Origin: Prosapia bicincta
Lineage: Eukaryota > Arthropoda > Insecta > Hemiptera > Cercopidae
Direction of reading: 5' to 3'
Assembly (NCBI GenBank): GCA_036971475.1
Contig: JBAIZL010000004.1
Span: forward strand, 73,564,633-73,628,632
DNA: 64,000 nt
The translations under genes were made by a program, and so were the position numbers. Shown in pieces: positions 1 through 9,632 of this stretch. A model generated the notes under the pieces. That model saw only the letters and a program-made list of their open reading frames with translations, made no database searches and was not told the origin of the DNA. Every line of letters begins with the position of its first letter. The first letter of the stretch is position 1.

Positions 1-19
1 ACGGAGCCTTTACGTAATT

Positions 20-99
20 TATCCTTGTTTTAAATTTATTCTTGTTTTAAATTCTTGTTTTAAAATTATTCTTGTTTAAAATTATTAAACAAGGAAACG

Positions 100-170
<71 letters not shown>
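20..170. repeat. Short T-rich tandem repeat followed by (TA)n
   Basis: Four imperfect copies of TTCTTGTTTTAAA lie at about 20-95. An uninterrupted TA dinucleotide run follows at 113-170 (29 units). From 171 to about 480 I see only AT-rich sequence without a recognisable feature. Confidence 0.9.
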
Positions 171-171
<1 letters not shown>

Positions 172-479
172 CTTAAATACGAAATTTATGTTGGTTTTTA
201 TACGCTTTAAGAACTAAAAACGTTCTGCAGTGAATGATGTGAAATTTTTACACGACATACAATCAGTTATAAAAATGGTTTTTATCTGTTTTTTTTACCG
301 AGCCGTGTGCCGCAAGAGAAGCGAATACCCACCATACTAGCTAAAGACAACCGCAGTAACATGTGTGAAATACCACCTTTTCACATTTACATTCTTTAAT
401 TAACAAAAACCCTTCATTGAGACCCTTTGTAAAACACCAATACCATCTTGCTTCGAAGAGAGGACACTCGAACTCTTCA

Positions 480-2123
480 CATCATATTTTACAATCACCG
501 AACTAGAATTAGCTCTAGCATAATCTAAACTTAAGAGAGGTGCGGGCATATCCGGAATGCATTGGCAACTTGGGAGAGACGAAGCAAAGAAAACCTTTCT
601 GGCCTTGTTGAACCTGACCTGGAAACATTATGTACCTCAGCCTTGGAGATAAGCCGCAATATTACCTGTTCTGAAAAACATAAACCACCTGAGCAACCTG
701 AAAGTTACAGGACTATATCCCTAAGCAGCGCCAGCTGTAATGTGGCAGAAAAGATGGTGGTCCACCGACTCAATCAGTGCATCGAACGTAAAGGTATGCT
801 AAATGACGCTCAAGCTGGGTTTCAAAGACACCGTAGCCAGGATGTCCTAACAACTACCTATAAGTCATATATCAGACCTGTCCTTGACTACGGAAGTGAA
901 GTGACCATCACAAGCAACCGTAACACCCTCAGTAAATTGGACATCTCCAGAACACAGCGTTAAGGATCATAACGGGTGAACCTAAATCCACACCTATTGC
1001 AGCATTGGAAGCACAAACGAAGTGTAGTTCAATGGAAAGTCATAGAGAGAAAATAGCTCTCCGATTCTGGCAGAGACACATAGGAGTACACAATCATTGG
1101 ACAAACTACAGTCAAACCACGACCCGACTGGAGACTCAAATAAGCCCAATGGCATCCTATGAGAAAGTGGTTTTAAAGTATGGAATAGCCTTAGACAAGC
1201 CAGCACTGGTTATATATTGCCACGAGTTTTTCCACAATCTAGCAAAAGCTAATTGCAGTTTGAAGAATCACAGTCAGTCGAAATCTGCATCCCTGGACAT
1301 AGAACTGAAGCACGTCCTACAACCAACGAAGAGTACCCACAGCCAGAATGGTTACATATTTACACGGATGGGTCATCAATACCAGAAAAAGGTGAAACTG
1401 GAGCTGCCTACTACAGTTTTGAGGGATACCTAGCAGTGGGAACTCCCAAGAGCAACTACGATAGAGCAGCAGCCGAACTAAATAAACAAAATAGCATCTA
1501 CACAGGCAGTTTTCTTCGTCGATTCACAAGCGCCTATCCGAAACCTATCACGAAATACGGATGCAGGCTGCATAAAACAATGGAAACAAGAAAAGCCCGA
1601 AAATACCTGGCAAATAAAGGTTGGCGTATAACTTTACAATGGATCCCTAGCCATGTTAGCATCTATGGAAATGAGCGGGCAGAACTTCTGGCCAAAAACG
1701 GCATATCCATGGCACAACCCATTTGTATGGCCTCGTTGCAAAGCACGAAAGCTCTCATAAATGTAACTATCGACCGATGCAGCAAACTGCACCTCACACA
1801 GCAATCAGCAGAAGAAAATAAGAAAACCTTGTCACCACAGGACCCATAGACCACAGACTTCCACGAGCTGTAGGCGTTGTCAAGTTCAGAACGCAGACCG
1901 GCCACGACTACAGGGCCAACCATGTACATCGCATCTCTCTGCGGACACTCTACGGACAATCATGAATGCCCTCTCTATGGACACAATACGATGGATGCGG
2001 ATCATCTACCGAAATGCCATGCACTCGACCATTCCGAAGATGATGATGATGACCCATTTGTTCGTCTATACTGGTCAGCGCGTCACCAAATGGCTCAACA
2101 GCCAAGGGTGGGCGTTGGCTAGT
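480..2123 (+). pseudogene. Decayed non-LTR retrotransposon ORF2 (RT and RNase H remnants)
   Basis: This is the 3' half of a non-LTR retrotransposon polyprotein, broken by frameshifts, stops and deletions. From about 480 the plus strand reads as the start of a reverse transcriptase (TELELALA, DEAKKTFLALLNLTWK, then in another frame PEQPESYRTISL and LNDAQAGFQ). It then jumps directly to post-RT sequence (YKSYIRPVLDYGSEV at about 858), so the catalytic palm that carries the YADD box is deleted. An RNase H domain follows at about 1350-1700 (YTDGSS, WIPSHVSIYGNERAELLAKNG). The usual Asp in the last motif is Glu here (AELLAK), and the segment carrying the second acidic residue looks truncated. A C-terminal tail with a Cys/His pattern (CPLYGH, DADHLPKCHALDH) ends in RVGVG and a stop at about 2121. 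RNase H is known in the I-group of non-LTR elements and absent from most jockey elements, so an I-like element is the likely source. It cannot encode an active enzyme. Confidence 0.88.
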
Positions 2124-2535
2124 AAGTAGTAAGTTAATTAACAAAAACAAAAGTATCCGCTTGTAACCCATTCAGATAATTATACTTTCTGAATTAAATA
2201 TCCACCTGATCGAGATACCTTTATGTGATCATATGATCGAGCTGCGCCGTTTGACAAATCGTAAGTAATAGTTATTTGAGAATCCCAGCACCCACCCGAG
2301 CTGCGACTACTTCATTCGATGTGGATTTGCATCATGAATAAAGTTGCAACACCAGTGATCTGCAGTAGCATGTTTAATCAAACCAATTAACGCGTGTAAT
2401 TAAGGGCTTTTATGATCGTATAATGCATATGATAAATGGAGTTAAGGGAAACGTAGGTCCGTTTTGTTCCTCATTTCTCATCAACGAAAGCACAGAGTGC
2501 CACACCAAAGTGGGGCAGGGTGTAGCTAGTATATG
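2124..2535. other. Probable 3' UTR of the retrotransposon and unclassified AT-rich sequence
   Basis: The bases after the retrotransposon stop probably begin with its 3' UTR, but I see no poly(A) or clear target-site duplication that fixes the end. No gene or repeat is recognisable. Confidence 0.4.

Positions 2536-2539
<4 letters not shown>

Positions 2540-2585
<46 letters not shown>
2540..2585. repeat. (TA)n microsatellite
   Basis: About 23 TA dinucleotides in a row, after a short GTAT-interrupted lead-in. Apparent reading frames across it (runs of YIYI) are artefacts of the repeat. Confidence 0.95.
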
Positions 2586-2588
<3 letters not shown>

Positions 2589-3550
2589 ACAAAATTCCTT
2601 ATGTTAGGAAAATTTGTAAAATTTTAAAACTGTTAGAGATTGTAGCTAACTGTCGCTAAATATCAAAGGGCAGCAGTTGTAAATATGTCAGCCAAAAAGT
2701 GTTACTGCACGCACTTGGGGGACCATAAGAACTTTAAAAGCTTCACTGTCTGTAAACCATAACGTGATCCGATTATTGGAGAGGAGATATAGTTGGACAT
2801 TGAGGGAAAAATTTAGATTTTTGGAGAACAATCTATAAAAATGCATAATAAGCACGACCAGCCAACATCTGGAGCTTGGTAAATTTCCAGAGGTTCCCGC
2901 CCAAGCCAAAGAGAAAGCTAAGAAAGAAATGTTCTGATAGAGCAGGAGAAAAATTACTGGCATAACGTAGCCAATGATATTAAAGAGGGGATGAAACTCG
3001 TAAGAAAACAATCCAAGGGAAACCTGAAAGGAGTTAGTCAAAAATCCAGGAGTCAAGGAAAAGACACAATAATTTTGGTAACAAGTTCTAAATTCTAATT
3101 AATAAAAAAAAATCGCTACTTAAAAGTACTAAGTGGTATTAAGTGAGAGATCTAATTAGGTATTAAGTGAAAGTAAATGAGGGAGAGATTACTATAATAA
3201 AGTGCAGTTATGCTATAAAAGCTTTTGGAGGGGATAGATAGAGGTGAAATCAAGTGAGGGGAAATATTAGTAAGTGAATGGGTGGTCAAGTGAAGTGGAA
3301 CCGGAAATCGACGCAATAAATAATCGTCAACTATAAGCAATAATTTATATTAAATCCAGAGCCAACTCTTAAAAATAAAATAAAAAGATTTTGAGAGTTT
3401 TATAAACTTTTTATAACTTTGTTTAAGAAGTAATAAGTAATTAAAACCAGTAAATATAAATTTGTATCAAACCAAGTGCAGTAACCTATGCACTTAAGAT
3501 AAGTGCAAAAATGTCCTTAAGACAAGGACCTTTTGTAAGATTTAGTAATT
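2586..3550. other. Unclassified sequence
   Basis: The plus strand between about 2690 and 3070 has a slightly less AT-rich, gene-like look (for example EKNYWHNVANDIKEGMKL at about 2945), but it is broken by several stops and I cannot assign it to a family. The rest is AT-rich with no recognisable feature. Confidence 0.35.
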
Positions 3551-5484
3551 GAATAAATTAGGGATAGGCCGATTCCTAAAATTTTCGATTCCGATTCCGA
3601 TTCCGATTCTAAAATTTTCCGTTCGATTCTCGATTCTTTCAAGTTATATTACCTTACATGCTAGTTCTCTAATAATTAATTTAGTTAACATCTTGGTCAT
3701 ATGGACCTTTTAAAGGTTCTGTTTTAATGTAATAGGCTACACAAAACCTTCAACCTTGATTTATCAATAGGAATTTTTAAAAGCATAAAAACATATCAGA
3801 TAAAAGTAATGACTTATTTTAAAGTTAAAAATGTGAACTTTACTTATTTTATGATGTTTGAAAAAATACCTAAGCCTATTTATAATGTCTCTCAAAACAA
3901 AACAAAAATTAAAAACAAACGAACAACATAAAAAGTAAAAAAATAATAGAAATAGGATAATTTTAATATTTAAAAGTCTAGCAGGTAATGTACATTTCTG
4001 TTCAAAAACACAAGCATTTGAACACGTTGTGGATTAAGCTAGTTCCATCGCTTGTCATATATAACTCCTGAATTTGAGAAAGGTTTTTCAGAAAACACTG
4101 TCGCGAGTGGGCAGAATGTATTTTATTGCCATTGAATTTAAATGAGGGTATTTTGCACTTTGTACTGCCCAATACTTCCCAACATCACAATCTGGACTAG
4201 CTAATGGTTCCCCCAGATAATTGTTTACTTCTTCTTCTACTGTCAATTCCCCTGGGGTACCTTCTTCCTCAAATTTCTGGATTAGTAGGGCATACCTTCT
4301 CCACATCTGGTGGGACCTTTTTTCTGCAGGTGTCTGGAACAAGTGCAGTTGGAACTATTTTGTATTTATTACTCAATCCCAGTTGATTTTTAACCGACTA
4401 TCACTTGTAGGTCCTGTGTCTGAGGATAAGGTTTCTTCAAGTATAGATCTTTTTTGTTGATAAATTTGGGCCAAATGAATGTTGTTAAGTGCTTTTTCAT
4501 ATTTGATATATTATGTGGTTTTCCACCGTCAGTTTCTGTTAACCGTCATCGAATTGATGCTACGGCCAGTACCCTGAACCGAATACCGTCGGGCCTCTTA
4601 ACGCTTTATGTTTATTACTACTACTCAGCTGGTGTTGCTACTTTTGGAAATATTAAGGCACAGTATTTAACAACAAGCTTCACACTACTTACAGATGTAA
4701 TTACGATGGTTTTTGTTTGATAGATAAACGCCGACGGGATTAAAAACATGATGTTATTCTAAGAGCTTTTTGTCCGTAGTTACAGGCCGACACACATTTT
4801 TGTTATAACGTATTGTAATGATTTTCACTACTGTTTTCAATATTTCACAAAACCTTAAAAGTAGGTCGGAAATATTGACTAAATATTTAGTTGTAAAATA
4901 ATCCTTAAAAACGGACTTTGTGAAAGTTAAGTAAAAACTTTGGTACACTTAGATCCTTACTAGGAAGTAAATTATAACGTAAATTCCTTAACAAGTAAAT
5001 TATTTGGTGTTGAAACTTTACGTAATATGAATCTTGGATAGTATTTACTGGACCTGTAGCATTAATTATCAGAGAGAGAATATATTACACTTTAGTTCTA
5101 TATTCAAAATATTTATAAACTCACAAATCAATCACATCTGACACGTTTACGTGTCTTAGTGATAGGCGCCAAAACACTTTTATCACCATTATTTGGGTAA
5201 CCGGGACATGAAATTATGGTTTTGTTGTTTCTTGCTAACACAAAACACAAACAATATCAAAACAGTGTTGCACAGATAATAAAATTTAATTAAATCAAAA
5301 ACAATGTCGGGCCAATTGGTAAGACGGAGTTTATTTACGTTTCATTTACGGTAGGAAAAACAAAATAGGATTCGGAATCGACACTTTTATGATAAAGAAT
5401 CGAGTATCGACGATTCCTCGATACCACCTAGAATCGACGATTCCTGGAATCGAGAATCGGAACCGGCCCATCCCTAGAATAAAT
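3551..5484 (-). mobile_element. hAT-superfamily DNA transposon, internally decayed, with 8-bp TSD
   Basis: The element occupies 3559-5476 (1918 bp). Its left end begins TAGGGATAGGCCGATTCC and its right end, reverse-complemented, begins TAGGGATGGGCCGGTTCC. These are terminal inverted repeats of the hAT type, followed on both sides by GATTCC-rich subterminal repeats. The 8-bp sequence GAATAAAT flanks it perfectly on both sides (3551-3558 and 5477-5484), matching the 8-bp duplications made by hAT transposases. Inside, on the minus strand, is the C-terminal part of a transposase. The length is well below the usual 2.5-5 kb of autonomous hATs, so this is a deletion derivative. Confidence 0.93.
3975..4480 (-). 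pseudogene. hAT transposase C-terminal dimerisation domain, frameshifted
   Basis: Read on the minus strand, 4342-4088 gives a segment with EEEVNNYLGEP and VGKYWAVQSAKYPHLNSMA, the signature of the hAT C-terminal dimerisation domain (acidic helix, then W and YPxL, then an alanine). A frameshift follows. In a second frame the remainder reads SEKPFSNSGVIYDKRWN, then LNPQRVQMLVFLNRN, ending at about 3975; this is the SER-FS-G-IYD-RRN tail of the same family. The DNA-binding BED finger and the catalytic DDE core are not visible, so only the last 150 or so codons survive. It is a pseudogene inside the element bounded by the hAT terminal repeats. Confidence 0.9.
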
Positions 5485-5906
5485 ATAAGAGTTTTGTTGC
5501 CTACCGGGAAATGAGAGATATACCATTTTAATTACGTATAACTACCTGCAATTGCTACAACTTTGATCTATGGATTAAAGTAAATGAGATATTGTAAAAC
5601 ACAAGTATCTGACAATAATTTGATTCCCTTAGGGTTGAAAATCCTGTAGGAAAGCTTAAAGTAAAGGTTTGTAATAATATATAGATACATGTATATATAT
5701 ATGTATATTATAACATACCTTTACTCCTAAAGATGATCTACCGGATCTTTGACTCTAAGGATATCAGATTAATAAACAGTTATTTGTTTCTACAATAGCT
5801 GATTTACTCTAATCCATAGATCAAAGTTGTAGCAATTGCAGGTAGTTATACGTAATTAAAATGGTCTATCTCTCATTTCCCGGTAGGCAACAAAACCCTT
5901 ATATTA
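5481..5906. mobile_element. Long-terminal-inverted-repeat (foldback/MITE-like) element
   Basis: Two arms of about 104 bp (5481-5584 and 5803-5906) are inverted copies with only about three internal differences, separated by about 218 bp of AT-rich sequence without coding content. A shared stretch in both arms is TTGTTGCCTACCGGGAAATG. The left arm touches the hAT insertion, and similarity of the arms may continue weakly on the far side of the hAT. The family is not recognised. Confidence 0.8.
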
Positions 5907-6414
5907 ATCATTTCAATTAATAAAAATGCCTAAATATCTTAAGGCGTGTATACGTTACTCCACTCGGTTTGACAAAAGTAATATTTAATAGCTTGTATTA
6001 CTTGTTATTTCTTTAACAAGTTTATGAAAACTTTATAGGAGAATTCTTATATCCTTTACTTTAAAAAGGATACTTACATTTAATTCAGCAGGCTAACGAC
6101 CTGATTGGTCAGATTCTTTTGTAGTATCTATTTTTATTTTAGAATTGATTGTAGAAAATCTTTCTAATAATAAAACAAAGAGTTTCTAAAAATTATAAAA
6201 ATTCACAATTCATGAACACGTAGTTTGTAAAGTTTTAGCATAAAAACCTCTAGTTTAATTTTTAGACTAACACTTGTCTTACCAACTTGGAGCAACTACG
6301 GTGTAATGTATTATTTTAAATAAATAAAAGATCTCAACCATAGATAATTTGTACTTAATTTCTTATGTACATCTTTAGAGGAAATTATTACATGAGCATT
6401 TACTCTGTAATACA
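5907..6414. other. AT-rich sequence, nothing recognised
   Basis: No gene, RNA or repeat structure was seen between the inverted-repeat element and the 22-bp minisatellite. Confidence 0.5.
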
Positions 6415-7530
6415 TGGGGATAGTATTACTCCTACAAGAATATAGTATTACTAATAAAAGAGGATAGTATTTCTGTTATAATAGGATATTATTACGCCTA
6501 CAACTGATTATTATTACTCCTACAAGAGGTGAGTATTACGCCTACAAGAGGATATTAAGGATAGTATTAATCATACAGAAGGATATTATAACTTATACAA
6601 GAGGATAGTAATACTCTTGCAAGAGAAAAGTGTTTCTCCTAAAAGAGGATAATATTACTCCTACAAAAGGATAGTATTATTCCTACAATAGGATAGTATT
6701 ATTCCTGCAAGAGGATAGTATTACTCCTACAATAGGATAGTATTACTCCTACAATAGCATAAAATTACTCTTACAAGAGGATAGTTTTACTCGTACAAGA
6801 GGATAGTATTACTCGTACAAGAGGATAGGATTACTCCTACAAGACGATAGTATTACTCCTACAAGAGGATAGCATTACTCACACAAGAGGATAGGATTAC
6901 TCTTGCAAGAGAAAAGTGTTTCTCCTAAAAGAGGATAATATTACTCCTAAAAAAGGATAGTATTATTCCTACAATAGGATAGTATTATTCCTGCAAGAGG
7001 ATAGTATTATTCCTACGAGAGGATAGTATTACTCGTACAAGAGGATAGAATTACACCTTCAAGATAACAGTATTACTCCTACAAGAGGATAGCATTACTC
7101 GCACAAGAGGATAGGATTACTCTTGCAAGAGAAAAGTGTTTCTCCTAAAACAGGATAATATTACTCCTACAAAAGGATAGTATTATTCCTACAATAGGAT
7201 AGTATTATTCCCGCAAGAGGATAGTATTACTCCTACAATAGGATAGTATTACTCTTACAATAGCATAGTATTACTCTTACAAGAGGATAGTTTTACTCGT
7301 ACAAGAGGATAGTATTGCTCGTGCAAGAGGATAGGATTACTCCTACAAGAGGATAGTATTACTTCTATAAGAGGATAGTATTACTCTTTCAAGAGGATAT
7401 TTTTACTCCTACAAGAGGATAGTATTACTCGTACTAGAGGATAGTATTACTCTTGCAAGAGAAAAGTGTTTCTCCTGCAAGAGGATGGTATTACTGCTAC
7501 AAGGGGATACTATTATGTTTACAGGAGGAG
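6415..7530. repeat. 22-bp minisatellite, about 50 units
   Basis: The unit is close to AGGATAGTATTACTCCTACA plus AG, with point variation. A rarer variant (AAGAGAAAAGTGTTTCTCCT) recurs at 6621, 6907, 7127 and 7457. The distances are 286, 220 and 330 bp, that is 13, 10 and 15 units, so blocks of units have been duplicated together. Confidence 0.95.
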
Positions 7531-8160
7531 TTATTCATGTATTAATTTCCTTTGAAGGTGTTAGCTTTAGAATAGAATGTACATAAGGATATACAAAAGG
7601 TTTTTGTGAATAAGAGGTTTAATTTATTTGAAATTACAAAATACACTTGTCTTAATAAAATTTCAAACTTTAAACTGAAATAAATTACCCTCATTCGAAC
7701 TCAATCATTTTATTTTTAAAATTAAAACCTAAATGAAAAGATCAACTATTCCATAAAATTATATCTAAATTTTTTGTTATTCTTAGCGCAATATTCTTCA
7801 ACAACATTGCCAATACTAAATTTGTTACCTCTAGTTTGCTAGTGCAATATAATACTGGTTGTTATTAAATTTGATTTGTACTGGACTCTTTGTTATTTTC
7901 CAGTAAAACTTAAAGCATCAAATATCAAACAATTTTCTGTATAAGGGAAAAATTAGTAAGTTATAACTTTCCAGAAGTAAAAAGCTGATCCAGACAATGT
8001 ATATAAAACTCTTTTAAACAGCAAAGAAAGGCTGGTACCCGAATTATGTAGCATTTACTTACAGTATCCAGTGGATGTTAGAAATTATTAAAATTAAGAC
8101 AAAAACATTATTAAAATTATCTCGAATATTTCCAAAGATTCTGAAAATACAATGAAATAC
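7531..8160. other. AT-rich sequence, nothing recognised
   Basis: No gene or repeat structure was seen. Confidence 0.5.
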
Positions 8161-8780
8161 ACATGGAAATGGGTTTGTCAGTAATGAGAGTGAGTCAGTT
8201 GCTAAGGGGACGGGATTGTCACATATGTGAGAGGGATTGTCTCACATTGGAGTAGGATTGTCAGTCATGGGAATAGAGTTTTTTCACGCACGTGAAGGGG
8301 ATGTTCATGCGTGGTAATAGGATTTTCACGTATGGTAGATGATAGCCACACTTTGGAAGGGGACAGTCAATAAAGGGAATGGAATTGTTAATACTGGGAG
8401 TGGGCCAGTCACTAATGAGCGGAGGGGGATTTCCACGCAAACGTGTAGGATGTCCATTATTGGGAATGGGATTTTCACGTATGGTAGATGATAGCCGCAC
8501 TTTGGAAGGGGACAGTCAATAATGGGAATGGAATTGTTAATACTGGGAGTGGGCCAGTCACTAATGAGCGGAGGGGGATTTCCACGCAAACGTGTAGGAT
8601 GGCCATTATTGGGAATGGGATTTTCAGTTTTAGAAATGCGAATGTAAGTCACGGAATATGATTGTCGATAATCGGAGAGGGACTAACACTACTAGAGTCG
8701 GGATTGTCAAATATGTGAATTATATTGTCTCCCATAGGAGTAGGATTGTCACTAACGGAAATGCAATTCTACAATACCAT
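8160..8780. repeat. G-rich irregular tandem repeat with a 149-bp tandem duplication
   Basis: GGGATTGTCA/GGGAATGG-type phrases recur every 25-35 bp. Within this tract a 149-bp segment starting ATGGTAGATGATAGCC is present twice in tandem, at 8332-8480 and 8481-8626, with a few differences. Open frames on the minus strand follow the duplication and have no protein-like features beyond it. Confidence 0.9.
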
Positions 8781-8829
8781 TTGGAAGACTAACAGCTAAA
8801 GCATACAAGCGTGGCAAAATTTTACTACT

Positions 8830-9580
8830 ATCACTCGCCATAACAAATATGAACATACCCATACCCGAAACTCTCAATATCCTAGAAACCCAATTAGTAC
8901 AGAACAATATACCCAAAACCCACGTTACCAAAATCATAAACATCCTCAAAATCATCACCGAACAAAACTATTTCACCCACAACTCAAACTTCTATTCACA
9001 ACCAGATGGTCTACCCATGGGAAGTCCTATCAGTAGTGTCCTAAGCGAACTTTTTCTACAACACATAGAAAACACCAAGATACTCACAAACAATACACAC
9101 GCACACAAAATTATTTACTGGCACAGATACGTCGATGATATCATAACACTATACAGAGGCTCAAACCATCCTATCCAACACAAACACGCTGCCTTCAGAT
9201 CCATGCTCCATAGACTTAAAGAAGTCCCAATGACTACAGAAAACATGAACAAAGAACTAGACACAATTAAATATTTAGCATAAACAAATAGATACAACAC
9301 CACTTAAAAGAGACAGTCACTCACAGTACAATCACTTGAAAGAAACAGGACACAAATACACAGACATTTATCATAATTTAGAAATCCTACACATAAACAA
9401 AAAAGGACCACATCTCAACACACTAGAACAATATGAAATTTACAGACACACAAAAACACAAAATACAAACATATTAAACGACCAAACACAATACAAATCA
9501 CACATACTCTTTGATACTATCGAAAACCTACCTTTAAAACCGTCACCGCTTGACCCAACATCTCCAAGCAGAAGAAACTG
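8830..9580 (+). pseudogene. Penelope-like element reverse transcriptase fragment
   Basis: The plus strand reads as the middle and end of a Penelope-like retroelement protein. From about 8835 it gives ITNMNIPIPETLNILE, then at about 9005 the RT motif DGLPMGSPISSVLSELFLQH, and at about 9125 the catalytic box HRYVDDI, which is intact. The frame ends at 9283 (IKYLA, stop). After a gap a second open segment from about 9300 reads SQYNHLKETGHKYTD, NLEILHINKKGPHLNTLEQYE and IYRHTK, the tail that normally follows the GIY-YIG endonuclease. The RT thumb and most of the GIY-YIG domain are therefore missing, as is everything upstream of the first RT motifs. The remnant is about 750 bp, while full elements encode 700-850 residues. 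It cannot be autonomous. Confidence 0.88.
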
Positions 9581-9632
9581 ATGAAGATCGGCACATAGTG
9601 ATCGAAAACGTTCTGTCTCAGTAAGTTTTAAC
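9578..9632 (+). ncRNA. Hammerhead-ribozyme-like core at the Penelope-like 3' end
   Basis: CTGATGA (9578-9584) overlaps the end of the coding segment. GATC (9586-9589) can pair with GATC (9600-9603) as stem II, then GAAA (9604-9607), then a GTC cleavage-type triplet (9615-9617). Hammerhead motifs are known in Penelope-like elements. An extra A after GAAA and poor pairing of stem I suggest a decayed, possibly inactive copy. Confidence 0.5.

Noticed and set aside
2688..3056. 122-codon minus-strand open frame
   Set aside because: No recognisable domain. The opposite strand looks slightly more gene-like, but it is full of stops.
8261..8652. Proline-rich open frames on the minus strand
   Set aside because: They arise from the 149-bp tandem duplication and contain no independent protein features.
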